From the NCBI GenBank assembly GCA_024704765.1, contig JAKMXF010000354.1:744690-808689 (forward strand): DNA of 64,000 nt. Direction: 5' to 3'. The position numbers and the translations under genes are program-made. Position 1 is the stretch's first letter. The number at the start of each line of letters is the position of its first letter. Shown piece after piece: positions 9,973-20,800 of this stretch. The notes beneath the pieces were generated by a model. That model searched no databases. It saw only the letters and a list, made by a program, of their open reading frames with translations, and had not been told where the DNA came from. This DNA is from Oopsacas minuta. Taxonomy: Eukaryota; Porifera; Hexactinellida; Lyssacinosida; Leucopsacidae.

Positions 9973-12900
9973 TTAGTCCTCGGGTTCATTTTGTTTATAT
10001 ATTTTCATAGCTTGGCCCACTGTCAGATATCTCCTAATACCCAAAAACTCTCCCTCTTGGCCTTCTACTCCCTCCTGATCTTGTATAAGTTTGTTGTCTC
10101 TGGAAAACTTCTCAAATCCTTGCTGTATAGTGTCTACCGCCCATGATAGCTCTTCTCTCTCTTTAAGTTCCTGTAATAGGTTAATTAGTACCAGTTCCTC
10201 TGTCTGCGAAGAAGCATCTGACTTTACAATAGCTTCAATGCTGTCATCAGCTGAAAATGTTTGTGTAGCTGATTTATTTATGAGCTCTATATCTGTTTGG
10301 TATTTATCGAATCCTTCCTGAACCATTCCAACTGCCCAGTTGTAGTCATTCACAAATGAATTCTGTCTTTTCTTAGTGCGATGCATTGACCAATACTGTT
10401 GAATAATACGAGCACTGCTTTCACGTCTATGCTTGCTATCACTACGTATAAAAAGGCTAGAAGCTTTCTCTTGTAGTCTTCTAGCATGGTCTTGAGCCAA
10501 TGATTCTTTTCTCTTCCAATCATTTAAACTCTCTATTTCACTTGACAACTTATTTCTCTCTTCCTCTCCTTCTATTGCCTTTCCTTTCAAGTCATCCAAT
10601 TCTACATCACGAGTCTGCAACCGTTGTCTATAGGATAAAATAGTCCTTTTTACCATAGCAATTTTAGGAAATGGGGAGGGATCATAACACACATTTTATC
10701 CTTATTACTTATTGACCATAACTTTGAAATATGATACATAGTTATTTAAGATCTGAAATCAAACACTCACTTGAAGAGCTCCTTCTCTTGTGCTACATGA
10801 CCACACTCTTGTGTAAGAGTCTCGTATCTCTCTGACAAAGTTTTACCTTCCTTTTCTAGATCAGTTATCTCTTCCTTCAGTGAACTTTCCTTATCAATCA
10901 TTTCTAATAGCATTATTTCCTTCCCTTCTAAATGCTCTGTGAATTTACTTCTCGTGCTCTCCTCTCGTTTCTTAGCCTCTATCAATTCTATCTCCAGAGA
11001 AACTAGGTTATCCAAAAGTTGCATGTAATTCCTACCCAAGTATTTAGCTGCTAGCATATTCTTATCTTCGCCTAATCCTGTAATTTCTTGTGGTGGAATA
11101 AACTCATCCAGTTCCTCTAATCTCAATATCAATTCTGCTTTCTCATTTTCAACTAGTTTCTTCTGGACCTTAATCTCTCTTATGGTTCTATTCAGTGTGT
11201 TAACTTGGTCCTGATAATGCTCAGAAACTTCTTTCTCATAGCTGTCTATAATAGCAGTCAGTCTGAGTATTTCTTGTGTGCAAACCTCAAGCTGTACCTA
11301 CACGTATAAATAAGATTATTTAGTAAACTCACGAGAATTCAGTGTGTTTGGAGCTGCCAATATCTCCTCACACTTTGCATTCTAGTCTATTCAATAGTTA
11401 GTAGTAATGTTAGACCATCACATCTTGAAATGTCTCATAGGAATAACATAATCTGAGGAATGCTATATGGATGAAGAATCGTTGAGAAATCGTTTACTTA
11501 ATCGCTTGAAAGATCAACAAAAACAAGAACGACAGGAACAACAACAATCAATAACTCATGAAGACGTTGGAACGCCGAGCATACCAATGCTACCAAACAA
11601 TCTCCATCTGAATAGCACAGTAGATTCTGAGATTAGCAGTGCAGAGATGGCGGATAGCATAAAGGGAGACGATGAGAATATTATACACAAAACACATAAA
11701 CTACACAAACAAGATAGATACCGTAAGGGAAAGAGAAATGAGATAAAACTAGAGAAAAATACACAAGACAGAAAGCCTAATCAGAGTAAAAAATTAGAAG
11801 AAAAGAGAGAAGATAAAAAGAAGATGAAAGTTAAACATAAAGACAAACAACAAAAATCTGTTGTAAAGTTGAAGAAGGAGATCAGTCCATCTCGTAGCTC
11901 TCCCTCTATCACTAAACGAGCTAAATACAAGAGAGAATCTAGTCCTGATAGGAACTACAGGAGACGTAGGAAGAGATCTGACTCAAGAGATAGCAAATAC
12001 AATAGGAGGACACATAGATACAGGTTAGTTAGTGAATTCAGTAGTTATATACGATAATTGGGATTTATTGATTAGGAGCAGAACCCCTGTAAGGAGGAAG
12101 AGAGCTGATACGTCACATAATAGGGACCGCTACTACCGTAAGAGTTCTAGAGAAAATAGATACTCTCCAGAAAGAGGGAGGAGGACGATGAGAGACTCAA
12201 GGAATGATAGAAATACTCAAGTCTATAGAAGGAGATATCATTCCAGATCAAGTGAGTTAACTGTATTAACAATTACATTCTATAACTACAATACATCTAA
12301 TAGGGTCCCGTTCATTTAACCGCTACACAGACTCTGAGAGTACCACAAGCTTTAGTATTAGTACTTATGGCTCTGACATAGAGACGTCTTTGAAGGAAAA
12401 GAATGTGATGCCAGCTACCAGCACTACTAGCGGAGACAGAGGGGTCCCTTCCGGGTTCGGACAAGGTTTATATATTCCTCAATTAAATCAGGCTGATAAG
12501 AATAAAGGAGGGATAGGAGACCTCTTGACAGCCATTAGACAAGGACAGAATCAGCAAAGCAAGAGTACAGCAATAGCTCAATACACAGCTATATTTCAGA
12601 GAATATCTGAAAGGTAAGGATTAAAATTATACGTATATGGAATATGTGTTTATCATATTTATACTTTAGAGAGGTTGAACAGACTCCCAATACAGAAGAA
12701 CCTGCAATAGAGATAACACAGGAATCTAACCAGCCAAGCAAGTTTAAGCTAGTAGAACAGGAGTTCCCAGTATCTCACGGCTCTGAACATCGTAAAGCTA
12801 CCTTCAATTCAGAAATAGGAGTTATAGGTAATCAAATTGAAGAACAGCTGTTTACAGACCCTGCTTCTATTAACAGGATGATGTTGGGTATTAACCCTGG

Positions 12901-14653
12901 TAAATACATTGGAGATAAGGCGGTCTGCTTACCAATGAATCTATTAGAAGGAGGAGATCCTGCTTGGGTTAAGAAGCACCAGTTTAAACGGTTGGCTCCA
13001 GTGGGAGACGGAATAGGACGAAAATTGATGGAGAAAATGGGGTGGAAAGAAGGAATGCCTCTGGGTAAAAGCGGGTATGGAGCAATTACTCCAATTGAAC
13101 CGGATGTTAAGACAGACCGTAAGGGACTGGGCGTTGGGTCTAGCAAGGATCTGCTGTGCCTCCCCTTACCTCCTATGAATAACATTCCAAACTACAATCC
13201 TGTAGCAGGTGATAATAGTATGGATATCTCAGATCCAAGTGCTAGATTGTTTGAGCCAAATGCACTAGCTGGAGGTAAACATCCAGTATGTGTATTGATG
13301 GAGATTTGTGCTAAAAGGCATTGGACTAATCCTGTATTCGAAGAGGTAGGAGAACAAGGACCTAAATCTTTCAAATACAGAGTTAGAACATCTATGGGTT
13401 GTTATCAACCCTCAATAACTTCTGTCAATAAGAAAGATGCTAAAAGACATGCAGCGTTAGCTTGTCTCCAGGCCCTGGGACAGGTACCATGTAAACCAAT
13501 GGATGTTACACCTACAAACTCTATACCTCAATACAATATTCAGCAACAACCACCAATGCTTCATAACATCTCACTGATGCCTCAATTCCCTATATCAGCA
13601 CCTAGACATATGCCCCTCCTACCTCAGATATATCCTCCTCCCTTACCTCAAGCACCATCCTACTTACACACTAATGCACACCCTGGTGCTATAAGTCACA
13701 TGCCTGTCTATCAGAAACCTTTCACCATGTAGTCAGTCATATATATTTAATTAATAGCGATTTTGATCAATATTAATAATTCATAAATGAATCATATAGA
13801 CTATAGTTCTTGTATTTTAAAACGGTTACACACACATGTGTTCTTATGAACTGAAATTATTGTCTTATTCATATGAATATAATCATGAGTTATCTAACCT
13901 GCATTTCACGTGTATCCATGGTTTTAGAATCCTCTTGTAACTTGCTCAAAGCATGTTCCCTCTCTCTTAGCGTTTTCTGTAATGTGTATATTTGTCTTTT
14001 CATAGACAGAATCAGTGTCTTGCTGCCTGATCCCTGTCCTTGTCCTGTCCTCTCCTTGTCCCCTAGAGACCGTACTAACTCCTGTTGAGACAAACCTCCG
14101 TCACCAGATAGCACTTCCTCCAGTTCTTTATCTCTGCGATTCAATTCTTCTTCTGTTCTCCTCAATCTAAGAGTACTAATTCAAATATCGAATAATTATC
14201 TAGAAATAATACCTATTACCTAGACTTTAGATTGTCTCTCTCATTTCCAGCTAATCTCACAGCTTTCTTGAGGCCTTGTAACTCCAGATACATTTCTTCT
14301 TTAGTCCCGTACTGCTTAGCTGATCTGTTTAGACTTGTGGTTGCTTTGTCTGCTCCTCTCTTTGCTTGAGTAGTCTTCATAACTACGTTGTATAGTGACT
14401 GTGTGGTTTGTCCGGTCTGGTTAGGAGAATAATTCCCCTCTGTACCAACACCTACCCCAGTAACAGCTAGAGCTCTCTTCCATAATCCTCCACCATCAGT
14501 TACCTCTCCCTCTCCTTGCCCCTGAATAGTCTTACCACGCTTAGAACTGCCCAGGCCTGTACCTGGGGGTGTCCATGTTGCAATGGACTGGTAAGGAGAG
14601 GCTGTACGGCTTTTCGTGTGTAAGGGGCTTGTTACCCCTAGAGTCTTAGACAT
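9973..14653 (-). CDS. IQCE: IQCE, ciliary coiled-coil/IQ protein; four exons, hosting SON in an intron
   Basis: My exons, read on minus: 14653-14220, 14166-13899, 11297-10771, 10645-9973; together 634 codons in one frame. Exon 1 holds a basic, Ser/Pro-rich N-terminus and the start of the coiled coil (EMYLELQGLKKAVRLAGNER). Exon 2 continues with EEELNRRDKELEEVL and ALSKLQEDSKTM. The junction to exon 3 (REMQ then VQLEVCTQEILRLTAIIDSY) matches the order of vertebrate IQCE, where AISKLQ.D is followed by EEM and EE..RLQ. The last exon carries a calmodulin-type IQ motif (SARIIQQYWSMHRTKK). IQCE works with EVC/EVC2/EFCAB7 in Hedgehog signalling at the ciliary base. The 2.6 kb intron (11298-13898) contains the whole SON gene on the opposite strand. 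The acceptor at 10646 is the least certain edge. Confidence 0.8.
11467..13732 (+). CDS. SON: SON, SR-rich splicing cofactor with G-patch and dsRNA-binding domain
   Basis: Four exons: 11467-12023, 12076-12251, 12304-12613 and 12670-13732, 702 codons in frame. The first half is Lys/Arg/Ser-rich and includes an SRSRSRSF run formed across the exon 2/3 junction. The block FPVSHGSEHRKATF matches the SON family. A G-patch lies at about residue 460 (GRKLMEKMGWKEGMPLGK), followed by KTDRKGLG. A double-stranded-RNA-binding domain at about 550-625 (KHPVCVLMEICAKR, then NKKDAKRHAALACLQALG) follows, and a Pro-rich tail ends the protein. SON is a nuclear-speckle scaffold promoting splicing of weak introns. 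At about 701 residues it is far shorter than vertebrate SON. The gene lies wholly inside an IQCE intron on the other strand. Confidence 0.93.
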
Positions 14654-14757
14654 TTATGATATCAACTAAATTGTCTATACTAGTTATAAGAGTAATCGGT
14701 TGTAGGATTGATTTCTATTTTTAGAATTTTCGTAGTTATATTTATCCATCAATCTTT
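14654..14757. promoter_or_regulatory. 104-base bidirectional promoter between IQCE and SETD7
   Basis: Start codons of IQCE (minus) and SETD7 (plus) are only 104 bases apart, so both promoters and 5' UTRs share this interval. It is AT-rich; no TATA box or other site was assigned with confidence. Confidence 0.6.
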
Positions 14758-15831
14758 ATGTCATATGATTATTACTACGGAGGGGTAGATAGAGATAATC
14801 ACCCGCATGGAAGGGGTAGTATGCATTGGGGAGAATCTGTTAGATTTGAAGGAAGATTTTCCAGGGGTAATAGGGTCGGGAAAGGTACACTGTACTTTGG
14901 AGATGGTAGTTATCTGACAGGTTCATATAAGGACGACACGATTCATGGATTAGGTCGTTATGTGTTCAGTGATGGCAGTGAGTTAGTAGGCATGTTTGTG
15001 GATGGAGAAATGAATGGATTAGTGCGAAAGTTCTCACCTGAAGGGGACTTTGTTTTCTATGGAAAGTACAGAGATAATTTACCCTTTGGTGAAGTGTGTT
15101 CCTATGACGAATGGGGAGGTATGGTGTGTGGTATTGTGAATAATAAAGGGGAGTTGACAGGAGATAACATATCTTATGTCTATCCAGACAAGAAGCATGC
15201 ACTCACTGGATTATTTAGAGACGGGATGCTTGTGAAAGCAGTCCCTTCTCTTGTACAAGATTACAACAAAGAAACTAGATGCTACCATTGTAAGCAAACG
15301 GCAAAGACAAGTATATCATATGACTTGTCTACCAAATTGAGGATATCTAAATTCCCAATGGAGTCTGACCATTATGAACAGTACTATGTTTATGTCAGTA
15401 GCTCACTTATTGCTGGAGCTGGCGAAGGACTATTTGCTAAGAGAATGCTATCTCCCCATCAAGTAATTTCATTCTATAACGGTATACGAGTTAGTCATGA
15501 TATTGTTAACAAACGGTCATGGTTAGAGAACGCTAATACAATTTCCTTAGACGATTATGTGGTAATAGATGTCCCTGTAGAGTATAATCAGTTACTTACG
15601 TATTGTGCTAGTTTAGCTCATAAAGCTAACCATTCTTCACAGCCTAATAGCTACTACGATAAATTCACTCATCCAAGATTTGGTAGGATCAAATGTATTA
15701 GAGCTGCTAGAGAGATTAGTCCTCGTGAAGAGATTACGGTTAACTATGAGTATATTCACGTAAACACGGATAATGAGACGGATCTCCCTGTCTGGTACAC
15801 TCAGGCCAATTCAGCTGTAATAATAAGTTAG
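14758..15831 (+). CDS. SETD7: SETD7 lysine methyltransferase (MORN repeats plus SET)
   Basis: Single exon, 357 residues (vertebrate SETD7 has 366). MORN-type repeats fill the first 110 or so residues (HGRGSMHW, GKGTLYFGDGSYLTGSY, HGLGRYVFSDGSELVG). The SET domain lies at about 205-345: GAGEGLFAKR for cofactor binding, KANHSSQPNSYYDKF corresponding to the NHS..PN core, HPRFGRIKCIRA and EEITVNYEY with the catalytic-type tyrosines. SETD7 monomethylates H3K4 and many non-histone proteins. The usual Cys after PN in the NHS..PNC core is Ser here. It is divergent from IQCE across 104 bases. Confidence 0.95.
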   Translation: MSYDYYYGGVDRDNHPHGRGSMHWGESVRFEGRFSRGNRVGKGTLYFGDGSYLTGSYKDDTIHGLGRYVFSDGSELVGMFVDGEMNGLVRKFSPEGDFVFYGKYRDNLPFGEVCSYDEWGGMVCGIVNNKGELTGDNISYVYPDKKHALTGLFRDGMLVKAVPSLVQDYNKETRCYHCKQTAKTSISYDLSTKLRISKFPMESDHYEQYYVYVSSSLIAGAGEGLFAKRMLSPHQVISFYNGIRVSHDIVNKRSWLENANTISLDDYVVIDVPVEYNQLLTYCASLAHKANHSSQPNSYYDKFTHPRFGRIKCIRAAREISPREEITVNYEYIHVNTDNETDLPVWYTQANSAVIIS

Positions 15832-16397
15832 CTTGCTAATGTTTGGTTTACTGTTTTGTTCGAATCAATAATATATTATTTTCGTTGTGATTATTTACAA
15901 AGTTTTAAATTTTATCACAACAGGCCCGAATGAAGTCAGGGCTGTTAAGTCACACATTTTTCTTTGGCTGGCGAGTTTTTTTATTCAAAAAAATACCAGT
16001 GAATACAGATGTTTGCAAATTTGTAAAGTGATGCAATTTTGTAAAATATTTATTGTCTTCAAGTGTTAGATCATATTGGCATAGTATAGCTAATATATTT
16101 TGGGTTTCTTTTGAGTAATGAATTTGTTCTTATAAAAGCAAAAATTCAGACAAATTTTATGGATTTGAGTACATCTGGGCTTCTAATAAGATAGAATATC
16201 TCATAGACCGTTTAACTCTAATCAGTGCGTATGGCAAAATGACTTTTGAAACTTGTTGAATAGAGTAACCACTTTCCGTTTTGCTTTTCAACTGTTAGGC
16301 ATACATGTAATATAAAGTCATTGTGACATATGGAGATATCCTATTTATGTTCTTTGGTGTTATTAGAATCATATAACAATAGAGATCTGTTGCAGAT
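15832..16397. other. intergenic, with a short imperfect hairpin
   Basis: 566 AT-rich bases between SETD7 and OSTF1. An imperfect inverted repeat (AACAGGCCC ... GGGCTGTT) lies near 15921-15951. The interval ends in TTGCAG two bases before the OSTF1 ATG. No coding potential accepted. Confidence 0.45.
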
Positions 16398-17033
16398 ATG
16401 GCTAAAGTGATGGCTCCAGCTCCCCCTCCTCCCAAGCCTGGTTCCATCCGTGTAGTCCAAGCTCTATTCCCTTACAAAGCCCAGCACGTAGACGAGCTAT
16501 CATTTAGTGAAGGAGATCTCCTATACATCATAGAGGGTATCAATTTGGAGGCTGGATGGTTGAAAGCCAAATGCAAAGGTAAAATAGGTCTAATTCCTGG
16601 TAACTACGTAGAAACACAATCTGAGAGTATTCCCAATCCTTTACAAGAGGCAGCTAAGCGAGGCAATATTGAATTCCTGAATGAATGTTTGCAGAATAAA
16701 GTGTCTGTTAATAGCTTAGATAAATCTGGGTCTACTGCCATACACTGGGCTGCCCGAGGAGGACACATAGAGTGCGCTACTGCTCTCCTAAGGTACCCTA
16801 ATATCCAAGTTAACTCGCAGAACAAACTAGGGGATACTCCACTACATAATGCTGCCTGGAAAGGCGACAGTGCTATCGTGGCAATCTTACTAGAGGCTGG
16901 CGCAGATATCACGATTAGGAACAATGATAAATTGACCCCTTATGACCTCTCTAAGATCCCAGAGGTAGGAGTACTCCTCAAACAACGTCACGGGCTAGAT
17001 GAGGATATTGATGACGGAGGGGACTCTGACTGA
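16398..17033 (+). CDS. OSTF1: OSTF1, SH3-ankyrin adaptor
   Basis: Single exon, 211 residues against 214 in vertebrates. A Pro-rich start is followed by an SH3 domain at about 17-75 (ALFPYKAQHVDELSFSEGD, GLIPGNYVE). Ankyrin repeats cover about 85-195 (NPLQEAAKRGNIEFLNECL, DKSGSTAIHWAARGGH, NKLGDTPLHNAAWKGD). The C-terminus is acidic and ends in DSD as in the family. OSTF1 is a cytosolic adaptor in Src-related signalling and cell motility. It heads a plus-strand row with DCTN3 (176 bases away) and DDB1. Confidence 0.97.
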   Translation: MAKVMAPAPPPPKPGSIRVVQALFPYKAQHVDELSFSEGDLLYIIEGINLEAGWLKAKCKGKIGLIPGNYVETQSESIPNPLQEAAKRGNIEFLNECLQNKVSVNSLDKSGSTAIHWAARGGHIECATALLRYPNIQVNSQNKLGDTPLHNAAWKGDSAIVAILLEAGADITIRNNDKLTPYDLSKIPEVGVLLKQRHGLDEDIDDGGDSD

Positions 17034-17209
17034 TAAAATGATTTGTTTGTGTTATTTACAAGAATTCATTATTTGTTTACATAGCGATTTGTCGTGTGAG
17101 ATAAATATTATCCTTTGTGTATTGTTTATATATTAAATGAATATATGTCCTAATAATTTATAATCACCGACACATACTGCAATTACCTAACTTTATAATT
17201 GAGTAGGAA

Positions 17210-17761
17210 ATGTCTGTGGATTCAGATACACAACAAGACATGATTGATAGTATAAACTACAGACTCGATAAGCTACAGAACAATCTTACTGGAGCTGCTG
17301 ATATTCACCAGGTACAGCATTACCCGTTCTGTGCGCTTGATATGACGTCACGTATACAGAATCAGATTTCTATTTTTGAATCCAAACATGCCAATGTTAA
17401 GGATCTCAATAGTAAATTAGATGAATTACGTCCTTACCTCACTTCAGAAGAGTATCTCCATGATGCTGAAGGTATAAGTGAAGTAATCCTGTCACGAGCT
17501 GATGACATCATGAAGCAAGCTAGTGAGTTAGAAAGATTAGAACAGCTCAAGCAGTATGATGGTACTCTATCAACTGACGTCAGTTCATTACAACATAGAG
17601 TTAAACCTCTTATTGAGGTAACTCTACATCAAACCCATGACACTGAGAAAATGACGTCACAGGTTCAGGAGGTTGTAGCTAGATACAACAATGTTATATC
17701 TGCTATATCGAACCAGTTCTTAGTGTGGGATGAATTACTAACCAAATTAGAAACCAAATAG
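17210..17761 (+). CDS. DCTN3: DCTN3, dynactin subunit p24
   Basis: Single exon, 183 residues (vertebrate 186). The protein is almost wholly helical. The family match is clearest at the end (ISNQFLVWDELLTKLE, compared with KQFVQWDELL in vertebrates) and in the central L..R.KPL..IH-like helix. DCTN3 sits in the shoulder of dynactin with p50/dynamitin and p150Glued. The ATG follows GAGTAG by three bases. Gap to DDB1 is 101 bases on the same strand. Confidence 0.85.
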   Translation: MSVDSDTQQDMIDSINYRLDKLQNNLTGAADIHQVQHYPFCALDMTSRIQNQISIFESKHANVKDLNSKLDELRPYLTSEEYLHDAEGISEVILSRADDIMKQASELERLEQLKQYDGTLSTDVSSLQHRVKPLIEVTLHQTHDTEKMTSQVQEVVARYNNVISAISNQFLVWDELLTKLETK

Positions 17762-17862
17762 TCAATTGGAATGTATTGTAATAAAATTATCTACTCTCTG
17801 TTATTCTCACAGTATTGAGCTAATATAATTATACTGTAAAAGGATTTAAATAGATTAGCTAA

Positions 17863-20800
17863 ATGGCATGGAATTACGTGGTGACAGCTCACAGGTCAAC
17901 AGCTGTCAGTATGGGTTTGACAGGTTACTTCACTCACAGCAAGCAGGACTCTAACTGTACTCTACCTGACCTGGTAGTAGTGAAGGGAAGGAGCTTGAGC
18001 TTCTACCAGCTAGTTAGTAACGGACTCAAGCTCTATCTGGATGTTCCTGTTTTCGCTAAATTCATATGTCTTGAGGTAAGTATTGTAATCTAATTATTTG
18101 TATTGATAATTATGACGTAATGCATTACAGTCCTACCACTTATCTACTACTGGGAAAGATGTACTATGCTTCTTAACTTCTTGGAATTTGATACGTATCG
18201 TAGAGCTAAATGATGATAAGCTAATAACACGAGCACATGGGTGTATTGATGTAATGGGAGGTCAGCCTACTATGCATGCTGCTATAATGCGGATTGATCA
18301 AGAACACGGGATTATAGGAGTAATGGCATTCACTGGGTATCTTCATAAGATATCTCTAAATGCTCCTCTAGCTCAGAAGAAGAAGAATGATACAGCTAAG
18401 TAAGTTATTTTAATACTAGCGCGCTTCGCTTGCCAGGTTGGTGCGTCAGATTTAGCTTAAGTATTAAACAGCTATATTTCTCAGTGCCCAAAAGTATTCC
18501 AAAAATCAGCCCTGGGGGTATTACAGTTTCTTCAATCAATTCCGAACATACAAACATATACATACATACATATATACACATATATTAATTACGTTTAATA
18601 TTATAGATTATATATTACGTCGTTTTATCATTTGTTTAATTATTTAGTTCTACCTCTTCAAGTTTAGATAATAATTATATAAAGATATCAGAATTGACTG
18701 TTGTGGATTTTGTGTTTCTAAAAGGCTATTCATGTGCTACCATAGCAGTGCTTACACAAGCTGTAGAAGGAAGACAGATAGTCACCTACGAGCTAAATGA
18801 GTCTCTCTCTCAAGGTCCTATCCCATCTACTCTAACTTCAGATTCAGAGGCACATCTACTGATACCGCTTACAGACAGTATACGTATGTAATTTGTCATA
18901 AAGTAATTTAATTTGCATATAACGGTTACCAAAGAAACCGGAAAATATCGGCCGTAATGTACAGGTCCCGTTAACAGATACCATCCTAATTTTCATTATG
19001 TCATATCGAATTTTATCCTTATACTGCCTTATTGTATATACCCGCTCTAGCTATTAATGAGAAGACTAATCAAATGAGTTTGTATAGGATTCTCTTGTTT
19101 GTTTCTAACTCATATATGCTTATATATAAATTTATATGAGATCTCAGTTATTTATTGATTCTGTTGTTAGAGGGTCTTCTGGTTGTGGGTCCCACTTTCG
19201 TGAACTATCACAACTCTACAAGTGCAGCGGTTAAGAACACGATACCTAAACTGAGAGAAGCATTCTCTTGCTATGTAGAGATAGACAGCTGTAGATTTAT
19301 CCTGGGTGATGACAGAGGACAGATATACATGCTGCTACTCAATTATGATAACTCTTCTAGAATTGTTAAGGGAATGCATATAGAATGTTTGGGTGTTACT
19401 TGTATTCCTTCATTCCTTGGTTATTTGAGGGAGGCACTATATGTAGGTTCTAAGGTAAAGTTAATATCTCTTTTGTATTGTAATTAATTGGAACTTATCT
19501 TGCTTAAAATTAGACAATTTTCTAGCCACACGTACGTGTAATTGTACGGGAGAATAGGAGAATAGGAAAATTACTTTTCGGCTTCTCATTCAATTTGTTA
19601 CATCTAGTATAATGGGCTAATCTTCTATTATTACTGTGCAGATTCTTATTCTACTTGTTTGTATTCAAATATTTACATACTACATTCTTACTTTATCAAT
19701 AAATACGATTAGATAATTATTTTATTATTTACTTATGACAGTTAGGAGACCCTCAGTTGATAAAGTTCACGGAATTCAGCACATCCATGGTTGTATCAAT
19801 GGAAACAGAGATTGCGAATAACCCTGTAGTGAAGTCAGAGAGATATTTTGAAGTGTTAGAATCTTTACCAAACTTAGGTCCTATAGTTGACATGCAAGTT
19901 GTGGACTTGGAGAAACACGGACAGGGACAGTTAATAACATGTTCTGGTTATAGGTTAGCAACCATATTGGCAGTTAGTTATTTGTACTTTTCATTGTCTG
20001 TTATCCCGATAGGACAGATGGATCTCTACGTATTGTACGTAATGGCATTGGTATTGAGAGCAAGGCTACCATAGACTTGCCTGGTATAGTTAGTGTATGG
20101 ACTCTATCTCTACATAAATCTGTCTTAGACGGGACCACTCAGCTAGAACATGACACTATTGTGTATACCTCTGTGTATAACACATGCTTCTTTAGACTGG
20201 TGGGATTTGATATGGAAGAGTTTGAAGAGACTGAGATGGGAGACCTGGAGTGTAATTCACAATCTCTTCTCATTAGTAATGTCATCCATGGTCAGGTTAG
20301 TGTAAATTTATTTAGAAATTCATCACTGGCATTTTGTATTATTGGATTGGTTGTAATTTGTTTTTAGATTATACAAGTAACCTCTACGTCAGTACGTCTC
20401 CTCAAAGCTCCCAATCTTTCTCTCCTCTCACAATGGCAGCCCCCCTCTGGCCTTCAGATAGACAAGGTAGCTGGTAACACCAGTCAGCTACTAATCTCTG
20501 TCAAAACACATCTTATCTATATTGTAATATCAGATGGAAATCTGCAATCATCAGCTGAGAGAGAGCTACATCATGAAATATCATGTCTGGACATATCTCC
20601 CATACAACCGTTTGGAGAAGCTAATGTTTGCGCTATTTGTTTATGGCCAATTGCTACAATAAATATCCTCTCATTACCAAACTTATCTGATATATCTGTT
20701 ACACAGATTAGTAAGCATAAGAATCCTGGTTCTGTACAGCTATGTTGGGATATGGAAGGAATACAGTATCTTCTCTGCACCATGGATAATGATGGTTCCT

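Noticed and set aside
13890-14653. Treating the two minus-strand coiled-coil exons as a separate short gene from 9973-11297
   Set aside because: Both halves align to the same vertebrate protein in order, and the phase-0 junction continues the IQCE alignment without a gap.
18540-18595. CATA/TATA-rich stretch in DDB1 intron 2 as a transposon end
   Set aside because: It is an irregular simple-sequence run without inverted repeats or a target duplication.
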